A DNA stretch of 64,000 bases, from positions 30,895-94,894 of the forward strand of contig CBFHOH010000019.1 of NCBI GenBank assembly GCA_965657335.1, given 5' to 3'. The notes under the pieces are model-generated. The model was not told where the DNA came from, made no database searches, and saw only the letters and a list, made by a program, of their open reading frames with translations. A program made the position numbers and the translations under genes. Positions 53,374 to 62,815 of this stretch are shown here, piece after piece. The DNA is from UBA4582 sp965657335 (GTDB taxonomy: Bacteria > Pseudomonadota > Gammaproteobacteria > Pseudomonadales > Azotimanducaceae). Numbering within the stretch: position 1 is the first letter of the stretch; the number at the start of each line of letters is the position of its first letter.

Positions 53374-54582
53374 CTAGAGCAGCGTTTTCAAATCTACTTC
53401 GGGATCTGCTAGTTTTCCTGCGTCAACCTGTTTGCCATAAAGCTGTTTGCAGATCATGAACTCACGGGGACTGTTAACCGCATCAACGGCAACAACGGCG
53501 CCGTCTTTGAGGTAGAACATGGCGAACTCGTTCTTGCCCTGATCGCCTCTGAGTACTTGTGTGTCGCCGTCTGATGAGAAACCAACCATTTGAAGTTTTA
53601 GCTCGTACTGATCAGACCAGAACCAGGGCACGGCCGCATACACTTTGTCTCCGCCGCACATATTGGTGCAGGCAACCCGCGCCTGCTCCATCGCGTTGGG
53701 TACTGATTCCAGTCTGAGTCGGCGACCTAGGATTGGATTCGGGTGATTAGAACAGTCGCCAATGGCATAGACGTCTGCATTGGAGGTCTGACAGTGATCG
53801 TCAACAACAATGCCGTTGTCGCAGGTGATTCCAGCTTCCTGCGCAAGTTCAATGTTCGGAATAATCCCGATACCTACAATGACGAGGTCTGCTTCAATAC
53901 TGGTGTCGCCGCACAATACCTGCGCGACCTTGCCGTCACTGGTACCGGTAAATCCGCTCACACCGGTATTTGTCATGATGTTAACACCGCGGCCGCTGTG
54001 AAGTTGATTGTAGTATGCACTCATCTCCGGCGTGGTCACTCTCTGCAGAATGCGATCTTCCATTTCAAGCACGCTAACGGTCAGTCCTGAAGTTGCTGCA
54101 ACAGAGGCAACTTCAAGCCCAATGTATCCGCCTCCGACGATGACCAGATTTTTCGCTGATTTCATCGCTTCAGCAATACCATCAACATCGGCGATTGTGC
54201 GCAGATAATGAATGCCCTCGAGGTCTGAACCTTCGATGCTAAGTTTTCGTGGCCGACTGCCCGTAGCGATCATGAGTTTGTCGTAAGCAAGTTCTTCGCC
54301 TGATGCTGTGGTGACGGTCTTTGCATCGACGTCGAGTGATGACACCCGAGTGTTGGTGCGCAGGTCGATATCTTTGTCCGCGTAAAACTTCTCAGCGCGG
54401 ACATAGACACGTTCAAGCGGAAGTTCACCGGAAAGATATTGTTTTGACAAAGGTGGACGTTGGTAAGGAGGGAAGGCCTCGTCACCCAGAATGGTTACAG
54501 AACCCTCATAACCCTGTTGTCGTAAGCTGGCTGCAGCCTGTCCAGCACCCTGACCAGCGCCGATAATTACAATTCCTGCCAT
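53374..54582 (-). CDS. FAD-dependent ferredoxin/rubredoxin reductase-type oxidoreductase
   Basis: This 402-residue flavoprotein has an N-terminal FAD dinucleotide motif VIIGAGQGAGQAAASLR, a central NAD-binding motif VIVGGGYIGLEVASVAA (about 148-164) and the FAD segment DVYAIGDCSNHPNP (about 275-288). The C-terminal domain matches reductase_C of putidaredoxin- and rhodocoxin-type reductases, which pass electrons from NADH to a [2Fe-2S] ferredoxin and on to a P450 or dioxygenase. No such partner is in the window. The ATG at 54582 has AGAGGA just upstream; a longer frame to 54675 is unlikely. Confidence 0.9.
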   Translation of the reverse strand: MAGIVIIGAGQGAGQAAASLRQQGYEGSVTILGDEAFPPYQRPPLSKQYLSGELPLERVYVRAEKFYADKDIDLRTNTRVSSLDVDAKTVTTASGEELAYDKLMIATGSRPRKLSIEGSDLEGIHYLRTIADVDGIAEAMKSAKNLVIVGGGYIGLEVASVAATSGLTVSVLEMEDRILQRVTTPEMSAYYNQLHSGRGVNIMTNTGVSGFTGTSDGKVAQVLCGDTSIEADLVIVGIGIIPNIELAQEAGITCDNGIVVDDHCQTSNADVYAIGDCSNHPNPILGRRLRLESVPNAMEQARVACTNMCGGDKVYAAVPWFWSDQYELKLQMVGFSSDGDTQVLRGDQGKNEFAMFYLKDGAVVAVDAVNSPREFMICKQLYGKQVDAGKLADPEVDLKTLL

Positions 54583-54686
54583 GTCTTCCTCTGATTGGTG
54601 AAAGTAAGACCGGCATTCTACAGAAGCTGCTGGTTTACGGGTACTATAGCGCTGAAAATTATTTCTTTTCATCATGTGCTAGCCCT

Positions 54687-55820
54687 ATGCGAATTTTGCT
54701 GCTTTCACCCTACGACGCGATGAGTCATCAATACTGGTGGCGGGGATTACGCGAAAATCTGCAGCAGCACGAATTTCACGTCGTGACTTTGCCTGCGAGA
54801 TTTTTCAGTTGGCGATTTCGGGGCAACAGTTTGAGTTTTGCTTTTGATCGACGCCTGAAAGCTGGCTATGACCTCGTCATAGCAACTTCGATGACCGACC
54901 TATCAGCGCTTCGGGGGATGTGTCCCGAACTCTCGGCCATGCCTACGATGGTTTATTTTCACGAGAACCAGTTTGCCTATCCGGCAAACCAAGTAGAGTC
55001 TGGCGCTGCCTCAGTAAACCAAGAGCGGTTGGTCGAACGGCAAATTACCAGTATCTATACCGCGATTTCGGGAGATTTACTGTTGTTTAATTCGATGTTT
55101 AACCGTGATTCCTTTTTAGCGGGCGCGGGCGATCTGCTGGGTCGTATGCCGGACGGCGTGCCAGAAGACGTGCTAGACCAACTGCATCAGAAATCCCGTA
55201 TCCAGTGCGTACCGCTATCGCGGGAAACCTTCGCGGCATCGACTGCAGCAGGTGCAGCGCGTTTGCACATCGTGTGGAATCATCGTTGGGAATATGACAA
55301 AGGACTTGATGCGCTTGAATCTCTCGTCCAAGACCTGATTTCGCGGGTTGATCCAGCGAACTTTGTGCTGCACGTAATCGGTCAGTCATTTCGAAAAGTG
55401 CCGCCCCAAATGACGCGTATCCGCGCCCAGCTTGATGCTGCTGGTGCCTTGGGTCATTTTGGCTTTCTCGATGCCCGCAGTGATTACCTTGGTTTATTAC
55501 GTGACAGCCACGTTGTCCTCTCAACGGCAATTCATGAGTTTCAGGGTATTGCTGTACTTGAAGCGGTCGCCTGTGGCTGCGTGCCACTCGTGCCTGATGC
55601 GCTTGCCTATCAGGAATTTATCCCGGAAAGACATCGTTATGTCTCTCATGATGATGCAATTGAGGCACTGATTGCGCTTTCGGAATGCCATATGGCTGGT
55701 ACAATGCCCGCCGCGCCCCATTTGGCCAAACTGAGCTGGGAGCATCAGCTTGGAACTTGGCAGCAACACATCAGTGAGGCGCTAGATAATTTTTCGGCCA
55801 GCGTGCAAAGGAGCCCTTAA
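54687..55820 (+). CDS. GTDC1/QTMAN-like glycosyltransferase
   Basis: This 377-residue GT-B enzyme has the DUF3524 N-terminal domain (about 1-165) and a GT4-like C-terminal domain. Shared with vertebrate GTDC1 are LPARFFSWRFR (about 36-46), YFHENQFAYP (about 91-100), FNSMFNRDSF, VWNHRWEYDK (about 195-204), HEFQGIAVLEAVACGC and PERHRY. GTDC1 was identified as the enzyme that adds mannose to queuosine in tRNA-Asp. Function in this bacterium is inferred from that homology; the acceptor could be another molecule. The downstream FKBP begins at its stop (TAATG overlap). Confidence 0.86.
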   Translation: MRILLLSPYDAMSHQYWWRGLRENLQQHEFHVVTLPARFFSWRFRGNSLSFAFDRRLKAGYDLVIATSMTDLSALRGMCPELSAMPTMVYFHENQFAYPANQVESGAASVNQERLVERQITSIYTAISGDLLLFNSMFNRDSFLAGAGDLLGRMPDGVPEDVLDQLHQKSRIQCVPLSRETFAASTAAGAARLHIVWNHRWEYDKGLDALESLVQDLISRVDPANFVLHVIGQSFRKVPPQMTRIRAQLDAAGALGHFGFLDARSDYLGLLRDSHVVLSTAIHEFQGIAVLEAVACGCVPLVPDALAYQEFIPERHRYVSHDDAIEALIALSECHMAGTMPAAPHLAKLSWEHQLGTWQQHISEALDNFSASVQRSP

Positions 55821-56272
55821 TGCCCAGATTTTATAAACTCGATTACAGATTGTTGAATCCTCTTGGTGAGGAGGTTGATTCCTCTGCCGGTGGCAACCCG
55901 ATGGCTTTCGTCGAGGGTGATGGCACGATGGTGCCAGGGCTTGAGACGGCTGTGCTGGGAAAACACGAGGGTGACGAGTTTGAGGTAAAAATAGGTCCTG
56001 AAAAAGCTTACGGGTTTTCCCAACGCTCGCTGGTCAGGACCGTCGCGCCAGACATGTTTATGTCGGACATCGACAGCATCGAGGTTGGCATGATTTTTCA
56101 GGTCGGCTCTGGCGCCGAGGCGGAGGTAGCTAGAGTGGTTGCCGTTGAAGATGGCGGTATCACGATCGACTCTAATCATCCTCTCGCAGGCGTATCATTT
56201 CATTTTGAGATTTCAGTCATTGAGAGCCGCGAAGCAAATGCTGAGGAGCTTGAGGTCAGGCAAATGCGTTAA
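55820..56272 (+). CDS. SlyD/FkpB-like FKBP isomerase
   Basis: This 150-residue cytoplasmic FKBP-type isomerase has the SlyD/FkpB domain order: an FKBP half, an IF chaperone flap (about 75-125) and the FKBP end, with VEGDGTMVPGLE, GDEFEVKIGPEKAYG and the NHPLAGVSFHFEI box. It lacks the His/Cys-rich metal-binding tail of SlyD, so it is closer to FkpB/SlpA in that respect. It starts on the last base of the glycosyltransferase stop (TAATG), and the two are convergent with rapA. Confidence 0.92.
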   Translation: MPRFYKLDYRLLNPLGEEVDSSAGGNPMAFVEGDGTMVPGLETAVLGKHEGDEFEVKIGPEKAYGFSQRSLVRTVAPDMFMSDIDSIEVGMIFQVGSGAEAEVARVVAVEDGGITIDSNHPLAGVSFHFEISVIESREANAEELEVRQMR

Positions 56273-56342
56273 TGAGCGCAGGTTCGTTTTTTGCCAACGG
56301 TGATTTGGTACACCAATTGAAAAAGCAGCGGGGCTAGTTTAG

Positions 56343-59207
56343 CTAAGCAGCGACAATCACCCTGACTGCATCGAGGCGAGCGGTAGCTTCTTCAATCACT
56401 TCCACCGTGAGTTCCCTGAAAGCCGAAAAATGCGCGACTTCTTCATCTCTTATCGTCTTGTTGATTTTACGCAGCTCTAACAGGCGATCTAGTTCAAAAT
56501 CATAGGCGGTGAGTGCTTTCGTTTTACCGACATCTCGATACTGAACGAGCTGTTGGTCTGCAATATCCCGTGATGCTGCCAGCATTTTCCTAAGCCCTTG
56601 CTGTTGCGAATCAAGAATTTTACCCAGAGGTTCGTTGGCAATCTCGAGCTTTTCATCTACGAGATTGGTCCATGGGAAATTGGCAGTGATATCCGCGAGG
56701 TTCGGTGCGAGCACAACCCGAATGACTGTCGGTGGCATATATCGATCAATCATGAGTTCTGCAGGCGCGACACAGTTAACGAGATAAAGTGCTTCAAGAA
56801 GAACCGTGCCTGCCGGCAGTGACTCGTGTTTGACCGCGATCATCGTGCTGTTGCCGATGATGTCGGTCGCGACAAGATCGAGCGCCTGCTGCACGATTGG
56901 ATTCTCCCAGGTAAGAAAATTTACGTCTTCCCGCGACAGCGCGACGTCCCGATTATAAGTGATCCGCAAGCCATCTTCCGGAAGTTCCGGATAGTGGTAA
57001 TGATCCAACGTCTCGAGGCTAATTGAATCATTTCTGACCATTGTCTGGGTGGGTTTGACCAGCAGCACCTGGTCCTCGAGAGGTTCTGATTCTAGTCCCC
57101 AAACATCAAAAGACTGCTCCATGTAAGCAGCAAGGGTCGCGCCGCCTTGATTGTCTTTGATGTCTGCAATCAAACGCGTTGAGACCTCAGGTCGATGCGA
57201 ATTTAACTCTAGCAACCTGTCACGGCCATTTTGAACGTCATGATGTTTTTGTTCATTGGCTATTTTTAGCTGATCAGTCAACTGCTGAAGGTCATCGGAT
57301 GACAGGTCTGTCACCAGTTCGTCGAAGACATTTTGTGCGACGGGGTTTGGTGCATCGAAAATACCCAGTCCTTCATCGTAGATGCGTAACAACGAAGACT
57401 GCTCGGTTGATTCAAGAAATGGCACGTGTATGGTGACGTCGCGCTGCTGTCCTATGCGATCCAGGCGTCCGATGCGTTGTTCCAGCAAATCAGGGCCTAA
57501 GGGAAGGTCGAACAGAACTAAGTTGCTTGCAAACTGGAAGTTTCTACCTTCACTACCAATTTCAGAACATATCAACAGTTGAGCGCCTCTATCTGTGTCG
57601 GAAAAATAGTTTGCCGCCCGGTCTCGCGCAACGAGATTCATTCCCTCGTGGAATAAAGCCATCCGGATTGTGGTTGTTTTACTCAAGCTTGCTTCAATAT
57701 CTAGCGCAATTTGCTGATGTGCACATATCAGCAGAAATTTGTCTTCCGCGCTCGATTCGACCACCGTTTGCAGCCAGGCAATCCTTGGATCAATTTTTGT
57801 CCAGTGACCGAGTTGAGTTTCGGGGTAGGGCGTTGTGAACTGTCGATAGGCTTCCGGTGTCTCAAGTGAATAGGTTTTCAAAACCCGTTTTGGGAACCCC
57901 TTGACTGACTTTCTGACGTTTCTAAAAAGTACGCGCCCTGTGCCGTGCCTATCGAGCACCATGTCAGTGAGCGCTTCGGTTGTAAGCGACTTGTCTTGCT
58001 CGTGTTCATCGATAGACAAAATACTCAGTATCTGGGATTTTGCGTCAATCTGCTGGTTGGCTTCCGTGGATGCGTCACGCAACAGATCCAGATTGTCGGC
58101 GATCGCCTCAAACCTGCTTTCTTCCGCAAGGAAGGCGTCATAGTCGTGATATCTGGTTGAGTCGAGCAACCTAAGTCTCGCAAAGTGACCCGCTCTGCCG
58201 AGTTGTTCCGGCGTTGCAGTGAGCAGTAGCAGCCCTTTACTGACCATGCCCAGCAATTCAACAATGAGATACTCAGGACTCGCATCGGCTGCTGTCCAGG
58301 CAAGATGATGTGCTTCATCAACAACCATCAGGTCCCAGTCTGTGGCTGCCGCTTGTTCAAGCCTCGTAGGATTATCGAGAAACAAATCAAGCGAGCAAAG
58401 CATTAACTGGTGTGCTTCGAAGGGATTGAACCGTTCTGTTAGATCAATTGCAGGCTCGTCCATTTCTGATAACTGGTCTGCGGATGTGTTGTCCGCAACA
58501 ATGTTGCGGCAGCGCTCTTCATCCATCACCGTGAAGTGTAGATTGAATCGTCTGATCATCTCGACGAACCATTGGAAAGTGAGTGCGGCAGGAACAACAA
58601 TGAGCACCCGTTTTGCCCGGTGGGTGGTTAGCTGTTGATGAATAATCGCGCCGGCTTCAATCGTTTTGCCAAGTCCCACCTCATCTGCAAGTAGCACCCG
58701 CGGCGCAAACCTGCTGGCGACCTCGTTTGCAATGTACAACTGGTGCGGGATTAACGATACGCGAGGACCATACAAGCCTCTGACGTCCGCACTGGCAAGC
58801 TCAGCCTGATGCATGAGTGTTTGATATCTCAGATTGAAACGTTCATTCGGATCGAATTGATGAGTAAACAGTCGATCTTCCGGTTTGCTAAATTGCAAAT
58901 TTGGGTTTAGGTCTGGTTCAGAAATAGCCGCATCTTTGCCATGACTTTCGCCACGGTAGATGTAAAGACCGGCTTCAATTGACACATCGGTGACTGTCAG
59001 GCTTTGCCCGCTGTCATCGGAAATCTCATCTCCGACAGCAAACCTAACACGGGTTAACGGCGCTTGTTTGCTTGCATAGGTGCGTTCCTCTCCCGCTCGA
59101 GAGTAGTACACGAGCACACTGCGGAAATCTGCGTTAATGATTTCGCCCATGCCGAGTTCAGGTTCTGCATTACTGATCCACTTCTGACCTATATTGAACT
59201 CACTCAT
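56343..59207 (-). CDS. rapA: RNA polymerase-associated SWI2/SNF2 ATPase RapA
   Basis: This 954-residue Swi2/Snf2 ATPase binds RNA polymerase and aids its recycling after transcription. The Walker A motif is LADEVGLGKTIEAG (about 173-186), the DEAH box is VVDEAHHL (about 294-301), and the helicase C-terminal motif QRIGRLDRIGQ is at about 581-591. Two N-terminal Tudor-like domains (about 1-105) and a C-terminal RapA domain (about 720-950) are as in E. coli RapA (968 residues). It is divergent from the DUF1244 gene, with a very short 38-bp region to the furthest upstream frame start. Confidence 0.95.
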   Translation of the reverse strand: MSEFNIGQKWISNAEPELGMGEIINADFRSVLVYYSRAGEERTYASKQAPLTRVRFAVGDEISDDSGQSLTVTDVSIEAGLYIYRGESHGKDAAISEPDLNPNLQFSKPEDRLFTHQFDPNERFNLRYQTLMHQAELASADVRGLYGPRVSLIPHQLYIANEVASRFAPRVLLADEVGLGKTIEAGAIIHQQLTTHRAKRVLIVVPAALTFQWFVEMIRRFNLHFTVMDEERCRNIVADNTSADQLSEMDEPAIDLTERFNPFEAHQLMLCSLDLFLDNPTRLEQAAATDWDLMVVDEAHHLAWTAADASPEYLIVELLGMVSKGLLLLTATPEQLGRAGHFARLRLLDSTRYHDYDAFLAEESRFEAIADNLDLLRDASTEANQQIDAKSQILSILSIDEHEQDKSLTTEALTDMVLDRHGTGRVLFRNVRKSVKGFPKRVLKTYSLETPEAYRQFTTPYPETQLGHWTKIDPRIAWLQTVVESSAEDKFLLICAHQQIALDIEASLSKTTTIRMALFHEGMNLVARDRAANYFSDTDRGAQLLICSEIGSEGRNFQFASNLVLFDLPLGPDLLEQRIGRLDRIGQQRDVTIHVPFLESTEQSSLLRIYDEGLGIFDAPNPVAQNVFDELVTDLSSDDLQQLTDQLKIANEQKHHDVQNGRDRLLELNSHRPEVSTRLIADIKDNQGGATLAAYMEQSFDVWGLESEPLEDQVLLVKPTQTMVRNDSISLETLDHYHYPELPEDGLRITYNRDVALSREDVNFLTWENPIVQQALDLVATDIIGNSTMIAVKHESLPAGTVLLEALYLVNCVAPAELMIDRYMPPTVIRVVLAPNLADITANFPWTNLVDEKLEIANEPLGKILDSQQQGLRKMLAASRDIADQQLVQYRDVGKTKALTAYDFELDRLLELRKINKTIRDEEVAHFSAFRELTVEVIEEATARLDAVRVIVAA

Positions 59208-59287
59208 CGCAATCCGTGTTAACCTTCATCTTTTTTTAAAACCGGGTGACGCCACCCATATTGAAACTGAAAATTGTGGAGCTGATT

Positions 59288-59608
59288 TTGGACCATCAAA
59301 GCACTGAAATAAAAAACCTGGACGATCAAACCGTTCTTGAGTTGGAAGCCGCGGCTTTTCGTCGACTGGTCACACACCTTGATGAAAACAAGGATGTCCA
59401 GAATATTGATTTAATGAATCTGGCGAGTTTCTGCCGTAATTGTCTGAGCAAATGGTATAAATCGGCGGCAGAGGATAAAGGAATAGCGCTGGAATATGAA
59501 GAGGTTAGGGAACGTATTTATGGCATTCCTTATGCTGATTGGAAAAAGCTACACCAGACAGAAGCGACGCCGGAACAAATGAAAGCTTTTGACGAAAAAC
59601 ACCCGTGA
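59288..59608 (+). CDS. DUF1244 family protein
   Basis: This small protein (106 residues from this start) matches DUF1244, with ELEAAAFRRLV, VQNIDLMNLASFCRNCLSKWY and YADWKKLHQTEATPEQ. The conserved FCRNC cysteines may bind metal; no function is established. The frame is open upstream to GTG at 59246 (120 residues), but no strong site precedes it. TTG at 59288 has GGAG six bases upstream and fits the family N-terminus. The choice remains uncertain. The gene is 26 nt before uup and probably co-transcribed. Confidence 0.85.
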   Translation: MDHQSTEIKNLDDQTVLELEAAAFRRLVTHLDENKDVQNIDLMNLASFCRNCLSKWYKSAAEDKGIALEYEEVRERIYGIPYADWKKLHQTEATPEQMKAFDEKHP

Positions 59609-59634
59609 CACCGATTTTTACGAAAGATTTTTAA

Positions 59635-61584
59635 ATGCCACCAGTTGCAACCCTAAAAAACGTGACGGTCACTTTCGGTACCGATCGCGTACTCGACCAC
59701 GTCAACCTGATTCTCGACCAAGGCGAAAGACTGTGCCTCACCGGTAGAAATGGATCAGGAAAAAGTACCCTGATGCGATTGTTGTCCGGAGAGCTCCAGA
59801 CCGATGAAGGCACAATATGGCGCTCGAGTGATTTAAGTTATTCCTTCCTCGATCAGGAATTGCCCGAGGCGAGCAGCGCGACCATATTTGACGCGGTGGC
59901 GACGGCTTTCGAAGGTACGGGACAATTATTAAGCGAGTATCACGCGCTTTCATTGCAGCTGAGTGATGTTGAAGCGGACCACGACAAGATTGTGACTCGG
60001 ATGGATACGCTGCAACACAATATCGAAGCTGCAGATGGCTGGTCGGTTAATCATGTGATTGAGGCCACGTTACAGCGCATGCAGCTTGATCCTGACATTC
60101 CGCTGAGCCAATTATCCGGTGGTTGGTTAAAGCGAGTTGCCATCGCTAAATCGTTAGTCATTGAGCCGGATGTCTGGCTGGTGGATGAGCCGACCAATCA
60201 TTTGGATGTACCAGCGATTGAATGGTTGGAGCAGCGGATGATGGAATTTGCCGGTACAATTATTTTTGTATCGCACGACCGCCATCTTTTACGCTCGGTT
60301 GCGACCAGCTTGGTTGATATTGATCGCGGGGCGGTGACGCTGTGGCGGTGCGGCTATGAAGAGTTTATCGAACGCCGTGACCACGAACGAGAAGTGCAGA
60401 GCCTTCATGAGAAAAAGTTCGACGACAAGCTGCGCAAAGAAGAAGCGTGGATCAGAGAAGGTATCAAAGCACGAAGAACCCGTAATGAGGGCAGGGTGCG
60501 CGATCTTGAAAAGCTCAGAGAGGTCAGACGTCAACGAAGGTCTGTTTCAGATCTGAAGCTAGAGGTTGATGCGGGATCCAGCTCAGGCAAAGTCGTTAAA
60601 GAGCTGTCCGCCGTGAGCAAGGCGTTCGATGACAAGGTGTTGATCCAAAACCTAGACCTGATTGTTCGCCGGGGCGACAGAATCGGATTGTTAGGGCCAA
60701 ATGGTTGCGGAAAATCCACGTTGATTAATTTGTTGCTCGGTGAGCTCGAGCCAGACAGCGGTGTGATTAAGACAGGAACAAAGCTTGAAGTTGCTTATTT
60801 CGATCAAGCGCGGAGACAGCTACAACCAGATAAAAAAGTAGCAGACTATATTTCGGACGGTCGCGAATACATCTCTATCAACGGCAAAGAAATTCACGTT
60901 GTGAGTTATCTTGCTAACTTTATGTTTAACGCCGATCAAGCGAGAGGTCCGATCCACCGTTTGTCCGGGGGTGAGCAAAACCGACTGTTAATGGCGAGGA
61001 TTTTTTCCCAGCCAGCAAATCTTTTGATTCTCGACGAGCCAACGAACGACCTTGATGTCGAGAGTCTCGAATTACTTGAAGAAATGCTGCTCGCTTATCA
61101 CGGCACGGTTCTACTGGTGTCGCACGACAGAACGTTTATGGACAACGTGATATCGAGTCTGCTGGTGTTTGATCAAAACGGGAGTGGGCGAATAACGGAA
61201 TATGTTGGCGGTTATTCAGACTGGCAAAAGGATCATCGCAAACCATCACGTTCCTCGAGTTCTGCCGCGACCTCTAAAAGTGCTCAGCCAAACACTGCCG
61301 CCACTGAAACCGACATGCTGATGGACGATACGCTGGGTTTTGAGGAACGCAAAAAGCTCAAAGCGGAGCGCCAGAAACGAAAAAAAGAATTAGAAAAGCT
61401 GCCAGGAAAAATCGAGGCGCTCGAGACAAAGCTCGGGGCTTGTAATCAGAAAATTTCTCAATCGGATTTTTACCAAGAACCACAAGCGGCACAAAATGAG
61501 ATTTTCGAGCAGGTGAAAGACCTTGAAAGCCAAATCGAAGCACTGATGGACCGCTGGGAACACCTAGAAACCGATTTTGATTAA
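59635..61584 (+). CDS. uup: ABC-F family ATPase Uup
   Basis: This 649-residue soluble ABC-F protein has two ATPase domains. The first has Walker A GRNGSGKST (about 38-46) and signature LSGGWLKR. The second has Walker A GPNGCGKST (about 352-360) and signature LSGGEQNR, with Walker B LILDEPTNDLD. A C-terminal coiled coil (about 560-645) binds DNA in Uup. Uup acts on branched DNA/replication and ribosomes in E. coli. The signature changes in the first half (LSGGWLKR) are usual for Uup. It is followed 4-18 nt later by one copy of a 14-bp repeat. Confidence 0.94.
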   Translation: MPPVATLKNVTVTFGTDRVLDHVNLILDQGERLCLTGRNGSGKSTLMRLLSGELQTDEGTIWRSSDLSYSFLDQELPEASSATIFDAVATAFEGTGQLLSEYHALSLQLSDVEADHDKIVTRMDTLQHNIEAADGWSVNHVIEATLQRMQLDPDIPLSQLSGGWLKRVAIAKSLVIEPDVWLVDEPTNHLDVPAIEWLEQRMMEFAGTIIFVSHDRHLLRSVATSLVDIDRGAVTLWRCGYEEFIERRDHEREVQSLHEKKFDDKLRKEEAWIREGIKARRTRNEGRVRDLEKLREVRRQRRSVSDLKLEVDAGSSSGKVVKELSAVSKAFDDKVLIQNLDLIVRRGDRIGLLGPNGCGKSTLINLLLGELEPDSGVIKTGTKLEVAYFDQARRQLQPDKKVADYISDGREYISINGKEIHVVSYLANFMFNADQARGPIHRLSGGEQNRLLMARIFSQPANLLILDEPTNDLDVESLELLEEMLLAYHGTVLLVSHDRTFMDNVISSLLVFDQNGSGRITEYVGGYSDWQKDHRKPSRSSSSAATSKSAQPNTAATETDMLMDDTLGFEERKKLKAERQKRKKELEKLPGKIEALETKLGACNQKISQSDFYQEPQAAQNEIFEQVKDLESQIEALMDRWEHLETDFD

Positions 61585-61588
61585 GTTC

Positions 61589-61602
61589 GTGCCACCCACG
61601 TT
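61589..61602. repeat. 14-bp direct repeat, copy 1
   Basis: GTGCCACCCACGTT recurs exactly at 62650-62663 in the same orientation, on either side of the RbgA-like gene. Such short GTGCCACCC-type repeats near a REP-associated transposase may be its target or remnant. Confidence 0.6.
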
Positions 61603-61678
61603 AAGTACTCGCCAGCCATGTAACTTGATTCAATCCTGTCGGCGAATGGAACGCAGTAATTAGCACACTAGCAAAAGT

Positions 61679-62596
61679 CTATTTTTTCCGGCGTTTTGAT
61701 TTGCGTAGTGCGTCGCGTTCTTGTTTCTCCGCCATGAGGCGCTGAACCTGTGCTTCCTCAGCCGGGATCATGTTCGGCGACTCCAATGAGATCCGACCAA
61801 GCTTGCCAGTTCTGAATTCATTAACAAGGATAGACGACACTTTCTCAAGATCTACTTGGCCGCCTCTGCGGAGGCAACCCCGTTTCCTTCCGAGCGCTTC
61901 AAGCAACGCGAGATCATCTTGGGGAAAAGCTTGTTTGTCGAGCATCTGATCGACAAAATCAGGGTAATGTTTCAGCAGGTATCCGCTCAGATAAAAGGCA
62001 ACATCCTCGACGTTCATCGCCGTATCCTTAATTGCCCCGGAGATTGCCAGACGATAACCACTGTTTTCATTGTGAATTTTCGGCCAGAGAATGCCTGGCG
62101 TATCAAGAAGAGTGACTTCTTCGTTGATCTTGATACGTTGCTGCCCCTTGGTAATCGCTGGCTCGTTGCCGGTCTTGGCAACTTTTCGACCCGCAAGTGC
62201 GTTTATCAACGTGGATTTACCGACGTTTGGAATACCGGTGATCATTGCGATCATTGTGCGGGTTGATCGAAGTGCCTTTGGCGACAGTTTCTGACAAAGA
62301 TGGAGCACGGACTCGGCCTTATGCTTGACGTCTTGCGTTGTTGCCAGCGTTTTAACGGATTCTTCTTGCTCAAAATATGCCTGCCAATCTTTGGTAGCTG
62401 CAGGGTCTGCAAGGTCAGACTTGCTCAGTACCTTGATACAGGGCTTTGTTGAACTCAGCTCGCGTATTGTCGGGTTTTGACTGCTGTATGGCAGTCTTGC
62501 ATCTAAAAGCTCGATAATGAGATCAACGTCTTTCAACACGGACCGCATTTCATGACTAGCTTTATTCATATGTCCTGGATACCAATGAATAGGCAT
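61679..62596 (-). CDS. RbgA/YlqF-like ribosome biogenesis GTPase
   Basis: This 305-residue circularly permuted GTPase has the order G4 (SKSDLAD, about 61-67), G1 (GIPNVGKST, about 121-129) and G3 (DTPG), the mark of the YlqF/RbgA class. A C-terminal helical domain (about 185-290) follows, ending in a Lys/Arg-rich tail that may bind rRNA. RbgA promotes 50S subunit maturation. The ATG at 62596 has GGAAGGAAG upstream; a longer frame to 62656 is less likely and crosses a repeat. Confidence 0.92.
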   Translation of the reverse strand: MPIHWYPGHMNKASHEMRSVLKDVDLIIELLDARLPYSSQNPTIRELSSTKPCIKVLSKSDLADPAATKDWQAYFEQEESVKTLATTQDVKHKAESVLHLCQKLSPKALRSTRTMIAMITGIPNVGKSTLINALAGRKVAKTGNEPAITKGQQRIKINEEVTLLDTPGILWPKIHNENSGYRLAISGAIKDTAMNVEDVAFYLSGYLLKHYPDFVDQMLDKQAFPQDDLALLEALGRKRGCLRRGGQVDLEKVSSILVNEFRTGKLGRISLESPNMIPAEEAQVQRLMAEKQERDALRKSKRRKK

Positions 62597-62649
62597 GCTA
62601 CTTCCTTCCTGTCTACTGCTTGGAACCGGGTTGGTTAATGGGTTGGTTA

Positions 62650-62663
62650 GTGCCACCCACGTT
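62650..62663. repeat. 14-bp direct repeat, copy 2
   Basis: Second exact copy of GTGCCACCCACGTT (first at 61589). Here it runs into TTGTGG, so a short CCAC-GTGG hairpin can form. It lies about 150 bp before the transposase gene. Confidence 0.6.
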
Positions 62664-62815
62664 TTGTGGATGAGATTTTAGGTCAGGATCTGGCTTGTTG
62701 TCTCGTAAATTTTTACTTCTGTCTGTTCTGGCTATTCTTTGATTCAGATATCTCGCACGCGTGATTCAGCGATGTCCTACATTATTAGACAGTCCACCGT
62801 TGTAAATTTGCACTT

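Noticed and set aside
59245..59262. Third copy of the GTGCCACCCACGTT repeat before DUF1244
   Set aside because: Only GCCACCCA matches; the rest differs, so it is likely chance.
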